Assembly (NCBI GenBank): GCA_004835665.1
Contig: ML240445.1
Span: forward strand, 1,054,001-1,118,000
Source: Phoma sp. XZ068
Lineage: Eukaryota > Ascomycota > Dothideomycetes > Pleosporales > Didymellaceae
Length of the DNA: 64,000 nucleotides
Reading direction: 5' to 3'
Shown: positions 1 through 10,137 of the stretch, in pieces
Numbering within the stretch: the stretch's first letter is position 1
Layout: every line of letters starts with the position of its first letter
Made by a program: the position numbers and the translations under genes
The notes under the pieces: generated by a model
Database searches by the model: none
Told to the model about the DNA's origin: nothing
Seen by the model: only the letters and a program-made list of their open reading frames with translations

Positions 1-217
1 GCTCAAGGGCGTTCTTCAGTGAGTCTTGGGATGAGACGTCGGTGGGGATACCAAGGGCTTTGCCGCCTGCGCTGTTGATCTCCGAGGCTAGTGATTCAAA
101 GCTCTCTGCTTTGCGCGCGAGAAGCACGACGGGGTATTTCTGAGCGAATTTGCGGGCGACTGAGGCACCGGTTCCGGGGCCGACACCGGCAACAATGGCG
201 ATGAGTTTGGATGTCAT
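1..217 (-). CDS. Short-chain dehydrogenase/reductase, N-terminal part (runs off left edge)
   Basis: Reading leftward from an ATG at 217, the protein opens MTSKLIAIVAGVGPGTGASV, a Rossmann-fold start with the GxGPGTG dinucleotide-binding turn of SDR enzymes. Next come ARKFAQKYPVVLLARKAE, the usual helix and second strand, and a Thr-Asp-Val (TDVSSQDSL) where SDRs bind the adenine ring. Only about 72 residues lie inside the window, so the catalytic Ser-Tyr-Lys is out of view and the substrate cannot be inferred. The short motif spacing resembles the small YciK-like fungal SDRs. Family assignment is firm; function within the family is open. Confidence 0.8.
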   Translation of the reverse strand, partial: MTSKLIAIVAGVGPGTGASVARKFAQKYPVVLLARKAESFESLASEINSAGGKALGIPTDVSSQDSLKNALE

Positions 218-643
218 GGTATTGTTTGTGGTGTTTGGAGTTGGATTTGTTGGCGAGAGGTGGTTAGTGATGTGAGCAAGACGGGAAGATGTTAAGGGTG
301 GAATGATGACGGTGGTTGGGAACAAGTTTGAAGACGCTTTATGTATGTGCTTTGTAACTCAATGTTTGTTTAGTAATTATTGGTGTTGTAATAGTGGTGC
401 TGGAGCTCGCCATTGTACACATGGGCAAATGCGAAGTACCGATAAAGCCGGGTGACGCAATTGATGATTAGTCAAAACACCCCTCTCATGCGAATACCCC
501 ATGGATATGCAGCAACGCTAGTGCTCGTTGTAGTAGTGTAAAGTGCTCGCTGTTGCAGATTTAGGGTATGTTTGGTCGGATTTTTGATGATCGGTCTTTT
601 GTCTAGTCTTCGTAATTCGTCTCGTCGTGTAACATGCCTTGTC
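218..643. other. Intergenic, shared upstream of the SDR and downstream of the CHORD gene
   Basis: No convincing coding frame. It holds the 5' flank of the SDR gene and the 3' flank of the CHORD-CS gene. No RNA gene or repeat was recognised. Confidence 0.5.
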
Positions 644-1700
644 TTATGCCATTCCTGCCCTACCAACCTGGATCATCTCACCTGTCAACTTATCGTCGCT
701 TCTTAGAACTGGCCAGCTAGTTCCGTCTGCCTTTGCCAGGGTCATCTCAAGCTTGGTGCCCAGGATTCTGAACTTGCTCTCTGCTGGCTTGATACCTGCG
801 AATAGCGGGAACTTGGTGTTATAGCGTTTGCTATCAGAAGTGCGAAGATCGAGATTGACGTGGTCAGGCTGAAAGTCGACGATGGCGTTGGCTTTGTCAA
901 TCTTCTTGAGGTAGAGAGAAGCTGTGACGGTAGCGGCTGTCTGGTAGAAGTCGTGTCTGATGTAATGTTAGTTCTAGGCTTGAACTCGTCGTGTGTGATA
1001 ACCTACCGAACAATGTCGACCTTCTCCTCCTCGCCCTCCTTCTTCGCCTTGCCTACGAACAGATGCCTGTCTTTCGTCTTGCAACCTTCCATGGTCATGA
1101 ACTGGTCGAATTCCAGGACTCTCCGCTTGCAACAGCTATACCCTTTGCTGCCTTCGTGGAAAATGGGCACACCGGGGTGGTGCACACATTTCTCTCCCTC
1201 TCTGTTTCCACCCTTGAATGTCTCACCACAGCCCTTTCTCCTGCAGGTCATACCCTCCTTCAGTGTCGCATTCGGATCATCGTCTTCAGACTCTGGTGGT
1301 GGTGCAGGGGTTGTTGTTCGCGGTGTAGCTTGGGCAGAGGGGAGACGAGGTGCAGGTGCTGGCAGCGATTCCGACAGTGACCCAAGGTTAACAGACGTAC
1401 CATTGGGGACGTCAGGTGTTTCGACCTTCTCAGGCGCTGGTGTGTCGTCCACGTCTGAGTGCTTTCCTTTGGTGCAAGGCTCGATAGCAAGGAATTCGTC
1501 GAAAGTCAGAACGCGTGGTTTGCAGCATTTCCAGCCTAAGGATTGATATTAGCCTCAGCTCTCTTGTTAATAGCATCCAGCCTATGATACACACCTTTCT
1601 GCCCCTCATGGAAGACTGGGGGACCAGGGTGAAACACGCATTCTTCGTCCTCGGCCTCGTATGTCTTGCCGCAGCCTTTGTGAACGCACTTTTTCGCCAT
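644..1700 (-). CDS. CHORD-CS domain protein (CHP1/RAR1-type HSP90 co-chaperone)
   Basis: Three exons are read as 1700-1595, 1535-1007 and 956-644, giving about 315 residues. The first CHORD zinc module starts at residue 1 (MAKKCVHKGCGKTYEAEDEE, then CVFHPGPPVFHEG and GWKCCKPRVLTFDEF). A Pro/Ser-rich linker follows, then a second CHORD (CRRKGCGETF, CVHHPGVPIFHEG, YSCCKRRVLEFDQF). The last exon encodes a CS (p23-like) domain (HDFYQTAATVTASLYLKK through LEMTLAKADGTSWPVL). Tandem CHORDs followed by CS are the layout of animal CHP1/melusin and fungal homologues; plant RAR1 lacks the CS. The family binds HSP90 and works with SGT1. Splicing the two short introns restores the CHORD and CS joins exactly in frame, which supports the model. 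Confidence 0.93.
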
Positions 1701-1969
1701 GTTTCGGGAGCGTGATTGGAGTGGTAACGAGTGTTTTCGCGGGCGCTTCCGTCGCAGCGTGCGTTGGTGTCTTCTCCAGATTTATGCTCAGGCACAGAAT
1801 ATTCGAGAAGCAAAGCCCTCCGTTGGCCGCACCATGTCATAGTTGCTTATCGATAAGACATGGCCTACTTTAGCGGTGAAGCTGCAGCGGCTTTCCGCTT
1901 TTGTCCTCCCATATCCGATCGCCTGAGCCTCATAACGACAACTTTCATTGATTGCTGCACCAATTAGCC

Positions 1970-2330
1970 ATGTTCCGTGCTACGTCGCGTCTGCTCGATT
2001 GCCGAATAACCTTCTTCACACGGAGTCCATGTGGGCTTTGTGATACCGCGAAAGCTGTGGTGCAGAATGTGAACAAGACACGGTCGCTGCAGTACCAGGA
2101 GATTAATGTCATGGAGCCAGGCCAGCAGAAGTGGAAGGATGTATATGAGTTTGATACTCCGGTGGTAAGCTAGCATTGATATACTTTGTTTGTCGAGTAC
2201 CTGAGTGGTCTTCTAGATCCACATCGACAAAGCAAGCGCTCCCGAAACGACAACCTCATCGCTGAAGCTTATGCACCGCTTCAAGGAGGAAGAAGTGACC
2301 AAATTGATGGACGAAGCAGAGCGATCGTAG
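1970..2330 (+). CDS. Glutaredoxin-like protein (DUF836 / yeast YDR286C type)
   Basis: Two exons (1970-2164 and 2217-2330) encode about 102 residues. After a short basic lead (MFRATSRLLDCR) comes ITFFTRSPCGLCDTAK, a thioredoxin-fold strand with a CxxC active site (Cys-Gly-Leu-Cys). It continues through VYEFDTPV to IHIDKASAPE, which contains the cis-Pro segment of glutaredoxins. The family is small, single-domain and probably mitochondrial or cytosolic; its oxidoreductase role is inferred from the fold. The basic N-terminus could be a mitochondrial presequence. The 52-nt intron has clear GTAAGC and CTAG ends and joins PV to IHID, as expected. Confidence 0.88.
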
Positions 2331-2583
2331 ACTCTGGATGTTTAGAGGCTCAAGGTAGAATTATGTCCCCATGCTGCAGGGATGTTTATGATGTATTAGA
2401 CAACATACTTGTACTATACCCGTAAACAGACATTGCAGCATTCTGCCTTAAGCAGAGGACAGTGTGTGGGTCTCAGTCACGCCCTGCGACGCCCTGCAAC
2501 ACCCTGCAAGGACCTCGGGGTGATGCTATCCCTTAGCGTGGTGAGGGGTGGGGTAAGCTTCATCATGGGTGCACCTCCGAAGC

Positions 2584-3763
2584 ATGACGATGGCTCTTTC
2601 TTCAAAAAACACATTTGCCATGAGACCGCTCGTCAGAGCAGTTGCCGTCAGTTTCAAACATTCAAATTCGGTTCTACGTCCAACCAGCATCACCAGAAAC
2701 ATGAATACACTTCAAGCAGCAAGCACCATATACAAGTCCTTCAAGAAGGGTGGTCCAGCCTTCGGAGGATGGCAGGTTAGAGGAGTCATCGCAATGCCCC
2801 CCGCGTTGATACTGATGCTTACTCTCAGATGCTACCGGGGACGAACCATTCTCGAGCAATTGCCCGATCAGGTGTCGATTGGGTTTGTGTCGACTGTGAG
2901 CATGGTAATATCGATGGTAGGCATCTGCAGAGAAAGGAGTAGGACCGGTCAACTGACTTCACTAGACGGAGAGATGCACGAGGCCGTTATTGCCATAGCA
3001 CGTGAAGGTGTCAGTCCACTCGTCCGCATACCCGCCAATGAGGCCTGGATGGTTAAGCGTAAGTACAATTTTTCGCTGTCTGATCCGACAGCCTGTCAAC
3101 TGTATTCAACTTCGGACCCTGTGACTTTCATATACTGTCAAAATTCATGTATCCTCGGGAGATCGCTGGACCATGCTGATCAGAATCATAGGTGCCCTTG
3201 ATGCTGGCGCTCATGGCGTCATTGTTCCTTTGATCTATACAGTGGACGATGCAAAACGGCTCGTTGCCTCAGCTAAGTTCCCACCAGAGGGACAACGAGG
3301 CTTTGGGTCCCCCTTCTCACCGCATGCGTTCACTGGCGAAGCGCTTACAGAGTACCTTCAGAACGCCAACTCCACGCTTGTTACGATTGTTCAGATCGAA
3401 ACAAAGTCAGCGCTAGAATCTGTGAGGGAGATCGCCGCAATTCCGGGTGTCGACTCTCTGCTCATCGGACCTTTCGATCTGGGTAACAATATCGGGCGCC
3501 CAATTCTTGGCGAGATGCACCAAGAGTTGAAGGATGCCATCGAAAAGATCAAGGAGGCAGCGCATGCAGAGGGTAAAAAGGTGGGAATCTACTGCTCAGA
3601 CGGCCAGCAGGCCCATGGCTACGCGGAACGAGGCTTCGATTTTATTAGCATTTGCACTGACTTTCCTGCCATTACCGCGGCATTCGCAGGTGCTCTCAGG
3701 ACGGCAAAGGGTGAAGCTGTCTCGAACGACAAGGGTGGTGTGAAGGGCTATGATGGACGCTAA
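2584..3763 (+). CDS. HpcH/HpaI-family aldolase (2-oxo acid class II aldolase)
   Basis: Four exons (2584-2775, 2829-2916, 2966-3058, 3192-3763) give about 314 residues. Family motifs in order: the metal and base region SGVDWVCVDCEHGNID, the substrate-side RIPANEAWMVKRALDAGA with GVIVPLI, the metal ligand Glu in IVQIETKSALE, and the Asp ligand in LIGPFDLGNNIG. Enzymes of this fold cleave 4-hydroxy-2-oxo acids to pyruvate or glyoxylate plus an aldehyde; fungal members are often annotated 4-hydroxy-2-oxovalerate or 2-dehydro-3-deoxyglucarate aldolase. The roughly 35-residue basic/Ser-rich N-terminus (MTMALSSKNTFAMRPLVRAV) looks like a mitochondrial presequence. The exact substrate cannot be told from sequence. 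All three introns preserve motif continuity. Confidence 0.9.
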
Positions 3764-3956
3764 GGCGGACGTGTTCACTGAGATCTGTCCGTTGCACGTT
3801 GTACGACATTGAATATCACGAGCTCTTGCCCTTCATTCCATAGGCCACGCCCTACCTCATTCCTTGAAAATCAGGTTACCCCACTCTATCACTGATGTCG
3901 TTGACAGTCTCGCTTTTCGTATCTCTACTCTTTTGCCCCACTGCGAACTCAAAGAT

Positions 3957-4694
3957 ATGAAGCTCTCACTCACCCTCCTCGCTCTCGTACAATTATCGTG
4001 TGCCCTGCATATACGACTTGAAGAACGCAGCCCCGAATCTCAAGAACTTGAACACACTGCACGGAACTCAGCCTCGAACGAACTCACCGCAACGCTCTCA
4101 ACAGATGTCCCAAATACACAGAAGCCGAAGAAGCCGAAGAAGCCAATACCATGGTGGAAGCTTCCTAACACCAACAATGGAGAGATGAATGCGCTCACAG
4201 GGCAGCAATTCTATCCCTTCGACGACGACGATGATAGTGGCAAGGACGATAACACAGAAATACCTGGGGATAGCAACGTTTGTGCTCTCACTCAGTGCCA
4301 GACTAGCGGAGTGCTAAACAAAGTTTACTGTGGACCAAATGCACGATGCCTGCGAAACCACTGCCAATGCAATCTTGGATGGAAACCAGCTAGCAACGTA
4401 CCTATGGCTCGCGGGTGGACCGGTCTTGAGGCGCTCACTGTTTGGGGGGATGCGGTGTCCAGTGGATGTACTGTACGTTGCAACAGTCTGTCATGCTCAG
4501 AGGTTCCGCAGGTGAAAGGCTGTTTCGGCAATCATGTAACACATGCCGTTGAAAACAACGAGGTCAACGATGGCCAGGTGGAACTGGCGACTGATGCGCT
4601 GAAATTGGGCGCGATCAAAGCTCCGGGAGCAGATGCTGGGATGGACTATGTCGCAGGTGTTGCCGATCCTAAAGCGGTTGGGCCAGCAAATTGA
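3957..4694 (+). CDS. Secreted cysteine-rich protein with EGF-like segment
   Basis: Single exon, 245 residues. The ATG at 3957 starts a classic signal peptide (MKLSLTLLALVQLSCALHI); an upstream in-frame start would bury it, so 3957 is preferred. A Ser/Thr-rich stretch, a KPKKPKK basic patch and an acidic run (FDDDDDSGKDD) follow. From about residue 109 there are ten cysteines. The segment YCGPNARCLRNHCQCNLGW matches the EGF-like pattern (C-x-C then Gly-Trp). No transmembrane or GPI signal is seen at the C-terminus, so it is probably released. Function unknown; candidate wall-associated or host-interaction protein. Confidence 0.78.
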   Translation: MKLSLTLLALVQLSCALHIRLEERSPESQELEHTARNSASNELTATLSTDVPNTQKPKKPKKPIPWWKLPNTNNGEMNALTGQQFYPFDDDDDSGKDDNTEIPGDSNVCALTQCQTSGVLNKVYCGPNARCLRNHCQCNLGWKPASNVPMARGWTGLEALTVWGDAVSSGCTVRCNSLSCSEVPQVKGCFGNHVTHAVENNEVNDGQVELATDALKLGAIKAPGADAGMDYVAGVADPKAVGPAN

Positions 4695-4988
4695 GTATAA
4701 CTGAGTGTTTCTCTTTAAGCAACCACGAAGTACTGATCAGATGGTTAAGAGCGAACGGCATGATTTACAGTTCATAAGGAGCAATGTCATCTAGGCCCGG
4801 CGTTTCTTCAAATACGTACCCAGGTTGGCTCTCACATTCAGCTCAGTTTTTATATTTACCTTCACTTCAGCACATAGCCCCACTTTCTACTCCCTCGTGG
4901 TACAAAATCCCTTTCTCTTTGCAGATTCTTTGACTTTCTTCCGATATAGCCAGTCAACCTCACGTTTCCTGATCCTCTCCACATCAAC

Positions 4989-5753
4989 ATGCCTGGCCTC
5001 AGTGACAGCAAGTGGGCGTCGAAATCGGCAAACGATGCACACCAGGCGTCTACAGACCACAACTTCCGGGCAGTGACCGATAGGTACGTGTTTTTTTGTA
5101 GTTGTAGGCCAGCGTTGAGAGTAATCACATGCAGGCACGTTTCCGTTCCTCCATTTGGCTACTCAGCTGCAGGTGCCTCTACCAACAAAGCCAACCCCTC
5201 TCGCTCAACTATGAAGCAACCTACTAAGGCTGAAGTCGCAGGAAAATCTGCTGCACAGCGTATGGATGAGCTCCAGGGTGGCTCGGCTGCGATCAGCGAA
5301 GCCGTACTCTACCAGAAATACGGCCGATCCAACTCTTCTCAAGATCAGTCTGCTGCAACTTCAGCAACTCCACCTCCTCATGCCGACGACCACATTGTCA
5401 AGACCGATAAGGACAAGCAAGCTCGTCTCTACAAGCTCTACAACGAGTGGGTCCCACGAGGCGACGAGTTTTATACGATCAAGAACACTCTCAACCTCAG
5501 CAACCAAGATGTCATCGCTATCCAGAGCGAAATCATCAACTACCGCGTCAAGTCGGCTGTCGCTGCTGGGAAGCGCATGACTTACACTGCGCCTTGGGAA
5601 ACTGCTTTGAAGTCGCAGTCGGGTACGCGTGAGCAGCAGGAGGCAAACGATGCTGTGGACCTCGATCTTGACGATCCGTTTGGTCTTGGTCTTGCAAGCT
5701 CGCCTGCTTTGAAGAGCAAGGAATGGTCTAGTGATGTGAATCTCATGGACTAG
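4989..5753 (+). CDS. Conserved hypothetical protein, hydrophilic
   Basis: Two exons (4989-5083, 5135-5753) encode about 237 residues. The intron is needed to remove an Arg/Cys-rich run; splicing joins FRAVTDR to HVSVPPFGY. The sequence is hydrophilic with a low-complexity Gln/Ser/Ala/Pro stretch (SQDQSAATSATPPPHADD). A structured-looking segment follows (KQARLYKLYNEWVPRGDEFY, then IKNTLNLSNQDVIAIQSEII), and the end is acidic (DLDLDDPFGLGLASSP). No catalytic motif, signal peptide or membrane span is visible and I do not recognise the family. Even codon usage and clean splice sites support a real gene. Confidence 0.75.
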   Translation: MPGLSDSKWASKSANDAHQASTDHNFRAVTDRYVFFCSCRPALRVITCRHVSVPPFGYSAAGASTNKANPSRSTMKQPTKAEVAGKSAAQRMDELQGGSAAISEAVLYQKYGRSNSSQDQSAATSATPPPHADDHIVKTDKDKQARLYKLYNEWVPRGDEFYTIKNTLNLSNQDVIAIQSEIINYRVKSAVAAGKRMTYTAPWETALKSQSGTREQQEANDAVDLDLDDPFGLGLASSPALKSKEWSSDVNLMD

Positions 5754-7872
5754 AGTACGGTTGTTGGTGTGAAAGACTGGTTATATAGCATTTGTACGTC
5801 AATGAGTGGAAACTTGCCAACTCTTATGAAGTGTCAGTCTAGTGTTTCCCGTGTCAACTGATGAATCCTTGTGAGGAGGTATCTCCAGATATGCAGATGC
5901 AGATTGAACCGTTCGCAGGCCCTACAGTGAGTTCAGCACATTTCAAGAGATACCAGAAAAATGCCAGAATGTTCATCACTCTTTTCCACGCGAACTTCAC
6001 TTCAGCGCTCATGCCTTCAAACTCTGTGGCTCCACCAGAGACTTTCCCTCGGTATCTTTCAAGTTTTTTTTCTTCATTCCCCTTGCGAACTGTATCGTTT
6101 GCTAAATCCTCAATGCTGCGATGCTCTTGTCGACTCTATCGTACATGCAGTGCGAGCGCTAAAAGTGATCGGTTACGCTCAGCAACATCTGGGTCTAAAC
6201 AGGAGCATGCTATCAGCTGCTTCGCTTGATCCACCTTCACCAAGTGATCAGCTGCCTGTGAACAATTGGTTTCCTTTCAGGCCATGTCTGCGCTCGACAG
6301 GATATGAGGGATCTGATGTCAGATCTAAGCCACGGCCTGCTATGGAGCTGAGCTGACGCGCTAGGCTCAAGTATTCCAACAAAGCTTTGAGACAACAGTC
6401 TAACCTGTGGCTTTACGTCTCAGACTTTCACAAGCAGGGACCTAAGCAGAGGCTGTGTTTTCGACTGATCGCTGACAGCGGTCGACAGCGTACTAACGAT
6501 TGACAACTGTTGCAAGTCCAGTATGTTCGAGTCCTAAGGCCATGTTGGAGGAAGCACTATCAATCGACGACATGACGTTGCAGGTGCCAACGCTGGTTGC
6601 TCTACAGGGGTGCGTCGCAGATATCTCGTTCTCATTGCCAGTTGTCCTTTGCTTGTTCGGATTCCAATGGCTACCTTTTGAACCGTCGAAATGGCTTTTG
6701 CCAACGCTGCCTGTGTTGGACTGGCAAGCAGTTCTTCATGCTTGAAAGCCAGGAAGAACTTCGGCGGTTGAATTGCTGATAGGGGGATTGACAGCAAGGA
6801 AGGTTGCATTTAGCAATACCTATGAAGGTCTCCCCAGCCTCAACATTTAACATCGCATGACTTGGAAAGGGCTTCTAGAGGACAATTGTGATCTCCCAGT
6901 CGCACGGCCCACTGCCATCTCGTTTACGGCAGCGTTTCCCGCTCCAGACTCCACAGCGCCACCATCTCAACAGTGGACCCACCTGCATAAACAGCACACA
7001 TTCACGAATCTTCGAGACATGACCAGGCAAACGCTTATTTTTAGTTAGCTGGCTGCGGCACGTATTGGCCGCGTCACTGTCTACCGTTTTGACAGCTGCG
7101 AAACATAATATGGCATGCCTATTATTCGCGGGGAACTGACACTTGCAGGGCCGTTGGTATCGAATGTGTGGGAAATTGGCCTGGAGAAGAGAAATTGCGC
7201 TGCGGGTGACTCGCTCCCGGAGCTCGAGACGAGAAGGGCAGGCCCGAGAAAGACCATGGGTGAACGATCATGACATCAAAAGACGTGCTCTTCCTCCGTG
7301 TCTCCATAGAAACATGCCTGTAGTGTTTGCTGCGTGTGGAACCACCGAGAGGCTGCAGCGCTGTTGTGTTTGAAACAGAGGTGGCGAGCACCATCCAGCC
7401 ATCTTTCCCGTCTCTCGGGGACTCACCCGATGGCACAGCGACCTCTGAGACCAAGTCACACACGCTTCGTTTCCACCATCGCATCAACTCGTGCCAACCT
7501 TGGTCAACACGAGCGCAATTCAACAAAAAATTCGCGTGAATAAAACGTCTGGCCACGAATGGAAGGGATGCGCACGCACCGGCCGTGTGGGTGGCTGCTA
7601 TTCTCGGCGAGTGGACCACTAGGCAAGGGTGTTGTCGACGTCTGGAGTTAGCGCAGTCAATGGTTGCCCGTGGCGTTGCCAGCCAGGGGTTTGTTATTCC
7701 GACCTGGGCTGGAGTACGCGTCTCTTTATAAATGACCCGTCCTGCTGAAGGCTGACTTGCTCTTTCATCCATCACTTACTATCGCTACAGTAATCAGACC
7801 TTTGCCGTCTACACCATCGTTTATTCGATATCAATCGTTAATTTCTAAATCAACAACACCAACAACCTCAAA
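5754..7872. other. Long intergenic region upstream of the GPI-protein gene
   Basis: About 2.1 kb with no frame that looks like protein. Several 60-200 codon open frames occur on both strands but lack recognisable motifs and conflict with each other. The right 150 nt hold the promoter of the gene at 7873, with a CT-rich and CA-rich 5' leader. The rest could contain a non-coding transcript; I see nothing specific. Confidence 0.45.
7727..7733 (+). promoter_or_regulatory. TATA box for the GPI-protein gene
   Basis: TATAAAT lies about 140 nt before the ATG at 7873, followed by a pyrimidine-rich leader (CTTTCATCCATCACTTACTA). This fits a strongly expressed wall-protein gene. Position and sequence are seen directly; use as a promoter is inference. 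Confidence 0.55.
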
Positions 7873-8477
7873 ATGCGTACCACTTTCGCCATCTCTGCTT
7901 TCGTTGCTGCGGCTTTCGCCCAGTCCCAGTCGGTATGTTCATCTCATCTCCATACACGGTCGATCGATCCACAAAACTAACAATTGCTCAGTCTTCCATC
8001 GACCCCTTCCCCCAGACCACTTTCCTCCAGCAGACCAACTCTCTGGGTGTTGTGACTGGCCAGCCCGCCGCTGCCACCTCCATCCCCACCCAGCCCGCAG
8101 CTGATACCGCCATCCCCACTCAGCCTGCAGCTGATACCAACGTTGGCATTCCCGCCTCCATCCCTGCTGTTGCCCCTGGCATCTACACCATCCCCGTTGC
8201 CGGTAACGGTAACTCCACCCGCACTCTCGTTGTCTCCGCCAACAACTCCACCACCATCGTCCTGAACCAGCCCACCTCTGGCTCGGCTGCTGCCTCCAAC
8301 AGCGCCAGCGCCACCCGCTCCGGCTCTGCTTCTGGTTCCAGCCGCGCTTCTGGCGCCTCTGGCTCCCCCACTGCCTCTGGCACTGGTTCCCAGAGCTCTG
8401 CTGGTGCCGCTGCCAACCTCAAGGTTGCTGCTGGCTCCATGGTCGGTTTCGGTGCCTTCGTTGCTGCTTTCTTGTAA
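7873..8477 (+). CDS. GPI-anchored Ser/Ala/Thr-rich cell-surface protein
   Basis: Two exons (7873-7932, 7992-8477) give about 181 residues. The first exon is almost exactly a signal peptide (MRTTFAISAFVAAAFAQSQS). A Pro/Thr/Ala linker with a tandem ten-residue unit (IPTQPAADTA, then IPTQPAADTN) follows. Next is a short beta-like segment (GIYTIPVAGNGNSTRTLVV) with Asn-glycosylation sites NST and NNST. Then comes a Ser/Ala/Gly-rich stalk from about residue 115 to 160. The C-terminus (VAAGSMVGFGAFVAAFL) is a hydrophobic GPI-attachment tail after small omega-type residues. This is typical of fungal wall or plasma-membrane mannoproteins. Very C-rich third codon positions imply high expression. Confidence 0.88.
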
Positions 8478-8927
8478 GCGTGTCGTAGCGTCAAGCTTTT
8501 GATGTCGCACGCAGGAAACATGGCACACTGCATCGTGCACTCGCGTCGCGCATGTCGCGTAACGAGGAGTTTGGTTGTTACTTCGAATTGGGCTGTCAAT
8601 TGACGCCCCACTGTCCTTAAGATACCTTGGGTTTGCATTGCATTGCATGGCAATCGGCGCCGGTTAGCACCATTGCCTAGGATTGATTTACGATTTGGAT
8701 TGGAAGTAATATGTAATCGCTCGTCACATTTGATGACGGAGCGTCTGGATGAAGGGATGTTTGGAGAAGGTTCGAATACGATTCAAAATGTAGTATCGTC
8801 GCAAGACTGAATGAAAACAATTGGTCGCCTTGACTCGTTCTCCAGTTTCACCATGCAAGTGTCTTGTCGTGCATGAACACCCCGCCATCCACCAAACAAT
8901 CTCCAGCATCTGCCCTCCCCGCGCACC
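8478..8927. other. Intergenic
   Basis: Contains the 3' flank of the GPI-protein gene, with a short CATTG direct repeat near 8635-8648, and the 5' flank of the formamidase gene. No gene seen. Confidence 0.5.
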
Positions 8928-9944
8928 ATGACACAGTACCCCAAACGCATCCCTTCTGTTGCTTACGCGGATTCCTCGAATCCCCTGCAAACACTCGACA
9001 TATGGCTTCCTCGCCCTATTGAGCAGTCTGAGCCCAATTCCTCAACATGGATCGTGTAAGCTCACCCAGCCCTCTCCGAAATCGGCTTCAGGCTTCACAT
9101 TCACAACACCTATTAACATGCGCACAGCTACATCCACGGCGGCGCCTGGCGCGACCCAACCCAAGACTCGCACTGCGTTGAGCCCACGCTCTCCCACCTA
9201 CTAAAATCGCACGCCACCACCATCGACAAAGTCGCAGGCATCGCATCCCTCAACTACCGCCTCTCGCCCTACCCATCCCACGCAACAAGTCCCAGCTCGC
9301 CCTCTGACCCCTCGCGCAACGCAACGCACCCAGACCATGTCCGCGACGTCGCCCGCGCCCTCGCCTTCCTCCGAAAGGAATACGGCGTGAAGCGCTGGGT
9401 AGGCGCCGGACACAGCTGCGGCGCAACACTCCTCCTGCAATACGTAGCTGGCATTGGGCTTGAATCGTCCCCCGCTGCAGATGAGGACGGCGGACCAGAT
9501 GGATTGGTGCTGTTGTGCGGTATATACAACATCCCTCTCATGCTGCAGAATCACAATGCACCTACTTGCCCGGAGCATATTAGTAAGATCTACCGCGCTT
9601 TCGTTGCTGGCGCGTTCGGCGAGGATCAGGATGCATACCGTGGGGTTTCGCCTGTGGCAGGGCAGTATGGGATGCAGCAGTGGAGGAATGGGAAGTTGAT
9701 GGTGTTGGGGCATAGCTATGAGGATGAGCTGATTGAGCGGCAGCAGAGGGATGTCATGTGCGTTAAGCTGGACAGAGACGGATGGGGGATTGTGATGGAG
9801 GACGGGGATGGAGAGGCGGAGATTGGGGAGGGGAGCAGGGTGTTGGAGGTTAGGGATTTGAAGGGTGGGCATGATTGGATTTGGGAGGATGGAGAGCAGG
9901 TTGCGAAGTTGCTTGCTGAAGTTGTTGGGAGACTGATCAAGTAG
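8928..9944 (+). CDS. BNA7: Kynurenine formamidase (arylformamidase)
   Basis: Two exons (8928-9055, 9128-9944), about 314 residues. An alpha/beta-hydrolase that converts N-formyl-L-kynurenine to kynurenine plus formate in tryptophan-to-NAD breakdown. Visible motifs are the oxyanion HGGAW box (YIHGGAWRDP, formed across the intron), the nucleophile elbow GAGHSCGA, a later Asp region in LMVLGHSYEDELI, and the catalytic His in DLKGGHDWIW near the C-terminus. HGGxW plus GxSxGA-type elbow and a C-terminal GGHD is the BNA7/KFA pattern. Length is slightly above yeast Bna7 because of a Ser/Pro loop (SPSSPSDPSRN). Cytosolic, with no targeting signal. Confidence 0.9.
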
Positions 9945-10137
9945 ATGTGGTAAAGTATACGAGTTGATTATAGACATAGAAGATCGAGTGAGGTGACTTG
10001 TGTAGGTTTTTGGTTTTGAGAGCATACCCAATAATCCCAATGCTTCGCTTGCGTGCTGACTTTTGCTAATGGTACAGCATGTTATAATTTACAATCGTGT
10101 CGTGTCCTGTTGAACGATCTCAACGGTTTTGATCCAT

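Noticed and set aside
5861..6809. Several open frames of 80-130 codons on both strands
   Set aside because: Mutually overlapping, Ser/Cys/Leu-rich by composition, no motif, no splice-supported extension.
7122..7775. 217-codon minus-strand open frame
   Set aside because: Lies in the promoter side of the GPI-protein gene, overlaps its TATA box and leader, and has no recognisable domain.
7977..8648. 223-codon minus-strand frame, Gly/Ser-rich
   Set aside because: Shadow of the GC-rich Ser/Ala-coding exon on the other strand.
9201..10040. 279-codon minus-strand frame across the formamidase
   Set aside because: Antisense to a clear BNA7 catalytic domain; Pro/Leu/His-rich shadow composition.
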